From the NCBI RefSeq assembly GCF_009674625.1, contig NZ_WKJQ01000001.1, positions 434,001 to 498,000 of the forward strand: 64,000 bases of DNA, written 5' to 3'. The position numbers were made by a program, and so were the translations under genes. Below, one piece after another: positions 60,580 to 64,000 of this stretch; within the stretch, counting starts at the first letter, position 1; every line of letters starts with the position of its first letter. The stretch is from Haloferax marinum (GTDB lineage: Archaea > Halobacteriota > Halobacteria > Halobacteriales > Haloferacaceae). The notes below the pieces were generated by a model that was given only the letters and a program-made list of their open reading frames with translations, ran no database searches and had not been told where the DNA came from.

Positions 60580-61020
60580 CTATCGAGTCGGCCACTGGGC
60601 ACCGCTTGTCTTCTGTCGTACCACACGACTCACGAGACCGAGTACATACCCGACAACGCCTACTGGTCCACCGAATCCAAGCCCGATAATCGCTGGTCCG
60701 ACTACGTAGCGTTCCCAAACCGTTGGTTCAGTGTGGAAGCCTGCGAAACTACCCCCTGCAACTGCCGCACCGGTTAGTACCCACGCAACCAGTACACTCA
60801 CCACGGGACCGTTATTTCGTGATGCGTTGATTGCTGCCAAAAGCAGCACCCCAACAAAAAACAGGTACGACGCAGGCGGTTGAGAGAACTCAACAAATGG
60901 GATGAGCGTCTGCAGCAAAAATACGAACAGTGCGACGCTGAGAGACAGAAGGATAACACGAAGACCCACAATTCGACTTTCGCCAAACAGATAGGTCGTA
61001 ACCGTCGTCATCACGAACAC
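60580..61020 (-). CDS. Membrane protein of the accessory island, unknown
   Basis: A 146-residue protein with four hydrophobic segments (LRVILLSLSVALFVFLLQTL, YLFFVGVLLLAAIN, VVSVLVAWVLTGAAVAGGSF and IIGLGFGGPVGVVGYVLGLV). Composition is less acidic and codon use is less G/C-biased than for neighbours, so it is probably acquired. Start ATG at 61020 or three codons later. Nothing like it nearby; family not recognised. Confidence 0.65.
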   Translation of the reverse strand: MFVMTTVTTYLFGESRIVGLRVILLSLSVALFVFLLQTLIPFVEFSQPPASYLFFVGVLLLAAINASRNNGPVVSVLVAWVLTGAAVAGGSFAGFHTEPTVWERYVVGPAIIGLGFGGPVGVVGYVLGLVSRVVRQKTSGAQWPTR

Positions 61021-61144
61021 GCTCTGTAGAATGTCATCTGAATGTGATAAATTACCTGCCTAAATGGCCCTGTCAAACCTAATTTGGATTTCTACGGATG
61101 CAGACGGCGAAACCGCTTTGGTAAGACGCACGTAACACATGCGT

Positions 61145-61432
61145 ATGTCTGAAGCAACTACGAACACCAACGGTGGCGACGATGAAATCGTCACGGTGAA
61201 CTTCAAAGTCACCCAGTCGTTTCTCGACGAGATAGACGACACGTGGCAGGGACGCGGCTTCAATAGTCGGAGCGAGTTCATTCGCTACACGTTGCGGGAC
61301 GCAACCGAATTCCCGACGTTCGACCGCGACGAACTCGTCGCGCTCCTCAAAGCCGAAGAAGACATCCGCGAAGGGCGAACGATGAGCGCCCAAGACGCAC
61401 GAGAGAAATTCGGCACGGACGGCGATGAGTGA
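61145..61432 (+). CDS. Ribbon-helix-helix antitoxin
   Basis: A 95-residue protein: IVTVNFKVTQSFLDEIDDTW is the RHH strand and first helix, GFNSRSEFIRYTLRDATEFP the second helix; then an acidic, helical tail (LVALLKAEEDIREGRTMSAQ) that would cover a toxin. It is typical of the RHH antitoxins paired with RelE/ParE toxins, and autoregulates such operons. Its stop overlaps the ATG of the RelE-like gene by eight bases. The antitoxin frame is intact though the toxin is broken. Confidence 0.85.
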   Translation: MSEATTNTNGGDDEIVTVNFKVTQSFLDEIDDTWQGRGFNSRSEFIRYTLRDATEFPTFDRDELVALLKAEEDIREGRTMSAQDAREKFGTDGDE

Positions 61433-61709
61433 CGGCGACTGGACGTGAGAACTCACACCGAACGCACAAGACGGCCTCGCCGCGCTCGATGCGCACGAAC
61501 AAGACCGGATTCTCGACAAACTCGACGAGATAGTCGATTCACCGTGGCGTGACCCGCCGGATTACGGCGAACCGCTCCAGAACAGCCCACACAAGAAAGT
61601 TCGCGTCGGCGAGTTTCGACTGGCTGTGACGTTTCGTCAGAACGACCAGCGAATAGTCGTCGCTCGAATCAAACGTCGCGGTGGGGCCTATACTGCTGAC
61701 GACGACTGA
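61425..61709 (+). pseudogene. RelE/ParE-type toxin with in-frame TGA at codon 8
   Basis: From the ATG at 61425, MSDGDWT is followed by TGA (61446-61448), after which the same frame continues ELTPNAQDGLAALDAHEQDR to the stop at 61707-61709. The downstream part reads HKKVRVGEFRLAVTFRQNDQ and RIVVARIKRRGGAY, a clear RelE/ParE fold. Changing TGA to TGG restores a 94-residue protein with the DWTWELTP opening typical of haloarchaeal RelE. No alternative start lies near the N-terminus after the TGA. So the toxin is inactivated by a point mutation, unless there is readthrough or a sequencing error. Confidence 0.85.
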
Positions 61710-61745
61710 GTCCGTTCGTTCACCAGTATGCTAGATTTCACCATC

Positions 61746-61778
61746 TTAAACAAGGCGGAGCAACGGCAGAATCGGTGA
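61746..61778 (+). repeat. Distal att-like copy of the aroQ 3' end
   Basis: TTAAACAAGGCGGAGCAACG and the following bases encode LNKAEQRQNR-stop, matching the C-terminus of chorismate mutase; upstream of it the frame has no aroQ similarity. The copies differ mainly at third codon positions. This looks like the original gene end displaced by an insertion. Confidence 0.55.
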
Positions 61779-61824
61779 TTCTGCCAAAGCTGTTATCACA
61801 CTGTCACGATATCGTTCGTCAGAG

Positions 61825-62067
61825 ATGAGCGACTCGGTGACGAGAGACCAACCCGACCTTCTTCGGACCCTCCAACAGTTAGGCATCATCGTCGGTATCC
61901 CGGTGTGGGCCTTCCTCTGGTTCTGGCCGATGATTGGGCAGGACTTCACGTCGTACAGCGGCATTGACTACCTACTGCACGCCGAGAGTGCCGTGGCGGG
62001 GTTCTTCTTTTCAGGCCTCTTCGTCGGACTCGTGGTTGTGGCGTTGATGTACAATGTGGCTCGGTGA
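61825..62067 (+). CDS. Small two-segment membrane protein
   Basis: An 80-residue protein: MSDSVTRDQPDLLRTLQQLG, then segment VGIPVWAFLWFWPMIGQ and segment SAVAGFFFSGLFVGLVVVAL. I do not recognise a named family; small haloarchaeal proteins of this type are common. The ATG at 61825 follows an AGCTGTTATCACACTGTC stretch that may be the promoter. It lies beyond the distal att-like copy. Confidence 0.68.
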   Translation: MSDSVTRDQPDLLRTLQQLGIIVGIPVWAFLWFWPMIGQDFTSYSGIDYLLHAESAVAGFFFSGLFVGLVVVALMYNVAR

Positions 62068-62084
62068 TAACTTGAGGGCCAGAC

Positions 62085-62293
62085 TCACTCCTCGTCAGTC
62101 GGTTCCAGCGGAATTCTCGACGCGCCGATGTCCTCGTAGTCTTTCTCTGACGAGCGTACGTCCATGTCTGGCGTCGCGTGTCGCCGCGTGGAACGCGTCG
62201 AACGGTGTCATCCCTTCGTCGGAGTTTGACCCCCTTCAGGACGATTTGTTTCTCTTGTTCGTCTTGCACAGGAACGAGTTCGAGTAAATTCAC
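62085..62293 (-). pseudogene. VapC/PIN-domain toxin remnant (truncated, two frameshifts)
   Basis: On the reverse strand, NLLELVPVQDEQEKQIVLKG and VKL is read in one frame; after about 62220 the sense continues in a second frame (EGMTPFDAFHAAT), and after about 62172 in a third (PDMDVRSSEKDYEDIGASRI, then PLEPTDEE and the stop at 62085-62087). Together these make the C-terminal half of a PIN-domain VapC, where MTPFDAFHAA holds a catalytic Asp and the SSEKDYED the conserved end. The N-terminal half and the usual start are missing. It is clearly non-functional. Confidence 0.7.
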
Positions 62294-62315
62294 AACGAGC
62301 GAAACGAAGTCGAAC

Positions 62316-63446
62316 TCATCCGACCAGAGTCACCCCAATGAGCGTCCCAATGCCGTAGGTGAGTATCGCGGCGGCGAGTCCGATTCCGACCTGTCTGAAC
62401 CCCGAGTACAGGACACTCCGCCCCGTCAACAGCGTGATTCCAGCGCCGATTACGAAGAGTGCGAGGGCACTCAGTATCAAACTCGCTCCAATCGCTGTGA
62501 AGCCGGTGAGGAGGAAGAACGGGAGGACAGGGACGATTGCACCGAGCGCGAAGAGGACGAACGACGCTCCGGCGGCTTCCCATGCCGACCCGCCAAGTTC
62601 CTCCGTGTCGATGCCGAGTTCCTCACGAGCGAGTGTATCGAGGGCGGTTTCCTCGTCACTGACGAGTTGTGCAGCCAACGATTCCGCCTGCTCCGTCGAG
62701 AGACCTTTCGCCTCGTAGATGAGCGCTAACTCCCGCTCCTCCTCTTCGGGGATTTCGGCGAGTTCCTCCGCCTCGATGTCAATCTGGCGCTGGTAGAGTT
62801 CCCGAGAGCTTTGGACCGAGAGCCACTCGCCCATCGCCATCGACCCCGCACCTGCGATGAGGCCGGCGAGTCCCGTAATCAGAATGGCCCCCGATTCGAG
62901 AGCGGCCCCCGCGACACCCATCACGAGACTGAGGTTCGAGACGAGTCCATCGTTCGCCCCGAGCACCGCCGCACGGAGGGCGTTTCCGCTCGTCGCGCGA
63001 TGGCGTCCCTCTAGGCGGGCCAGCACGCCACCTTCGACTCCTCGTCCCGGTACCTCCGCGATGGTCGCTAACAGTCGGTCGTGCGACCGTTCGTCTGCGG
63101 ACAGACCGGTCCCCTTCGCTTCGGGCTGTGCCGTGTACTCTCGACCACCTGCGACTTCCCCTGTTCTCATCGTCGAGAGCACGATTCCGGGGCCGAAGCG
63201 TCGCGCCAACCACGCCAGCGTCCTCGCTCGGATGGTCGGCTTAGGAGTCGATACGGTCACCCCAGCCTCTTCGAGTTTCTCCGCCCAAAAGTCGGCGTGT
63301 CGCGTCTCTGTCTCGGCTAACCGCCGGTAGACTTCGGTGAGTTGGGGGTGAGATTCCGCCTCTGCCATCGCGCGATAGACTGTCGCACTATCGATTTCGT
63401 CTTGCCGATTTTTTCGGTAACGCGCGATGGCTTCCTCGTTCGCCAT
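62316..63446 (-). CDS. Ferritin-like/VIT1-CCC1 fusion membrane protein (MbfA-type)
   Basis: A 376-residue protein. The first 65 residues are a rubrerythrin-like domain (RQDEIDSATVYRAMAEAESH, then LAETETRHADFWAEKLEEAG with ExxH); residues 130-376 are a VIT1/CCC1 iron-manganese transporter with about five segments (AAVLGANDGLVSNLSLVMGV, GAGSMAMGEWLSVQSSRELY), plus an acidic cytoplasmic metal-binding domain (ELAEIPEEEERELALIYEAK). Such fusions (MbfA, VIT-like) export iron and lower oxidative stress. The ATG at 63444-63446 is used. Confidence 0.9.
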   Translation of the reverse strand: MANEEAIARYRKNRQDEIDSATVYRAMAEAESHPQLTEVYRRLAETETRHADFWAEKLEEAGVTVSTPKPTIRARTLAWLARRFGPGIVLSTMRTGEVAGGREYTAQPEAKGTGLSADERSHDRLLATIAEVPGRGVEGGVLARLEGRHRATSGNALRAAVLGANDGLVSNLSLVMGVAGAALESGAILITGLAGLIAGAGSMAMGEWLSVQSSRELYQRQIDIEAEELAEIPEEEERELALIYEAKGLSTEQAESLAAQLVSDEETALDTLAREELGIDTEELGGSAWEAAGASFVLFALGAIVPVLPFFLLTGFTAIGASLILSALALFVIGAGITLLTGRSVLYSGFRQVGIGLAAAILTYGIGTLIGVTLVG

Positions 63447-63586
63447 CGTTCGTTACTATTCGTCGGATTGTCATATAGGTGTGTTGAGCAATTCCGCTCG
63501 TCTATCGACTGGTTTTAGCGTTCTGGATCTCGGAACCGGTTTGATTCGACCTCTGTGTAAATCTCGGCGGAGACGCCGCCACGCGG

Positions 63587-64000
63587 TTACCTGTACTTTC
63601 GGTCGTCTTTGAAACTCTCGATGCGGTCGTTCGACTTCCCCCTCGACCCAGCACGATACGCAGTGTCGTCTTTCTGGCGTCCAAATCCGAGTCGTGTGGC
63701 AGTGTCGTGTTTCTTCTCGGGCGACGCCTCTTGAGTTCCCGAACGCTTGATGACCGTCGCGTCTTTACATCTGAAACCGTTCTCCGTCTCGACAACGCTG
63801 AACTCCAACCGGTCACCCGTCTGTAGCGTGTCGGTGTCCACGTCTGAAATGTGCACGAATACATCGACGGTGTCAGTCGTCTCTGCCGTACTCTCGGTGT
63901 CGACATCGGCCGTCGCCACGAACCCGAACCCCCTGTCTTCTTCGAACGAGTGAATTGTTCCTGTCGCCCGTGCGGTGACCTCTCTCGACTGCCCCCGTCG
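63587..64000 (-). CDS. Cold-shock domain protein (cut by window edge)
   Basis: The frame runs open through the window's right edge: RATGTIHSFEEDRGFGFVAT, then VDVFVHISDVDTDTLQTGDR and EFSVVETENGFRCKDATVIK. RGFGFVAT and VFVHISDV are the RNP1 and RNP2 motifs of the cold-shock fold. An insertion of about 18 acidic residues (ADVDTESTAETTDTV) separates the two motifs, longer than in CspA. A basic tail (GRQKDDTAYRAGSRGKSND) follows. It probably binds RNA. The start is likely a few residues beyond the window; a GTG at 63919 would lose the first strand. Confidence 0.85.
   Translation of the reverse strand, partial: RRGQSREVTARATGTIHSFEEDRGFGFVATADVDTESTAETTDTVDVFVHISDVDTDTLQTGDRLEFSVVETENGFRCKDATVIKRSGTQEASPEKKHDTATRLGFGRQKDDTAYRAGSRGKSNDRIESFKDDRKYR

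Larger units (their letters stand above)
60496..61745. mobile_element. Candidate degenerate integrative element at the 3' end of aroQ
   Basis: A 1.25-kb stretch bracketed by the two copies of the aroQ 3' end. It is AT-richer than its surroundings, especially 60496-61140, and carries a membrane protein gene, an RHH antitoxin gene and a RelE gene with a nonsense codon. No integrase is visible, so if it is an element, it has lost its mobility gene, or the integrase was never linked. Confidence 0.45.

Noticed and set aside
61425-61709. TGA in the RelE frame as a recoded codon (selenocysteine or readthrough)
   Set aside because: Haloarchaea have no known selenocysteine system, no recoding element is seen, and the expected residue is Trp, so a nonsense mutation is simpler.

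Overview
The window is chromosomal DNA of a halophilic archaeon, most probably Haloferax or a close relative. The evidence is strong G/C preference at third codon positions, acidic proteins, mostly leaderless genes with a TTTA-like box 25-35 bases upstream, archaeal markers (TFS, NAC, SBDS, CDC48-type AAA ATPase, Lhr2, GHMP-type shikimate kinase), and the rpa1-rpap1-phosphoesterase operon known from Haloferax volcanii. Gene density is high. I see no rRNA, tRNA or CRISPR array.

Layout. 1-9.3 kb: housekeeping and small conserved genes (M20 hydrolase, NhaC antiporter, uS10-like protein, NUDIX, a possible PD-(D/E)XK nuclease, enoyl-CoA hydratase, tfs, nac-trmI, O-methyltransferase). 9.5-17.8 kb: acyl-CoA and propionate metabolism (methylmalonyl-CoA mutase large subunit, epimerase, two acyl-CoA ligases, acyl-CoA dehydrogenase). 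17.9-25.1 kb: AIM24 protein, a lactonase-like hydrolase, then a sulfane-sulfur cluster: DsrE-like and TusA carriers on one strand; diverging from them a rhodanese-persulfide dioxygenase fusion, two half-size YeeE/YedE permeases, a tiny membrane protein, a TauE exporter and a Cys-rich HTH regulator. 25.2-30 kb: receiver protein, receiver-GAF-Bat regulator, GAF-PAS-PAS histidine kinase. 30.2-38.8 kb: MutS-like ATPase, XPD-like helicase, ArsR regulator, MFS carrier, NAD(P)HX repair enzyme and moaC. 39-46.5 kb: hflX, SBDS, NifU-like protein, thioredoxin, riboflavin reductase, glycosyltransferase, separated by an AT-rich gap. 46.6-54 kb: rpa1 operon and lhr2. 54-59.2 kb: regulators, CDC48-type ATPase and small conserved proteins. 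59.3-62.3 kb: aroK-chorismate mutase followed by a decaying accessory island. 62.3-64 kb: ferritin-like VIT1 protein and a cold-shock protein cut by the window edge.

Two places stand out. First, the sulfur cluster shares an operator-like pattern, TTG-N11-CAA preceded or followed by a TATTG/CAATA core, at every promoter, including that of the adjacent regulator, whose only three cysteines lie in its first 32 residues. This looks like a self-contained sulfide/persulfide-responsive regulon. Second, the last codons and stop of the chorismate mutase gene are repeated, diverged, 1.28 kb downstream, bracketing a membrane protein gene, an antitoxin and a RelE toxin killed by a nonsense codon; a frameshifted VapC remnant lies just beyond. 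This looks like an old integrative element using a protein-coding 3' end as its target.
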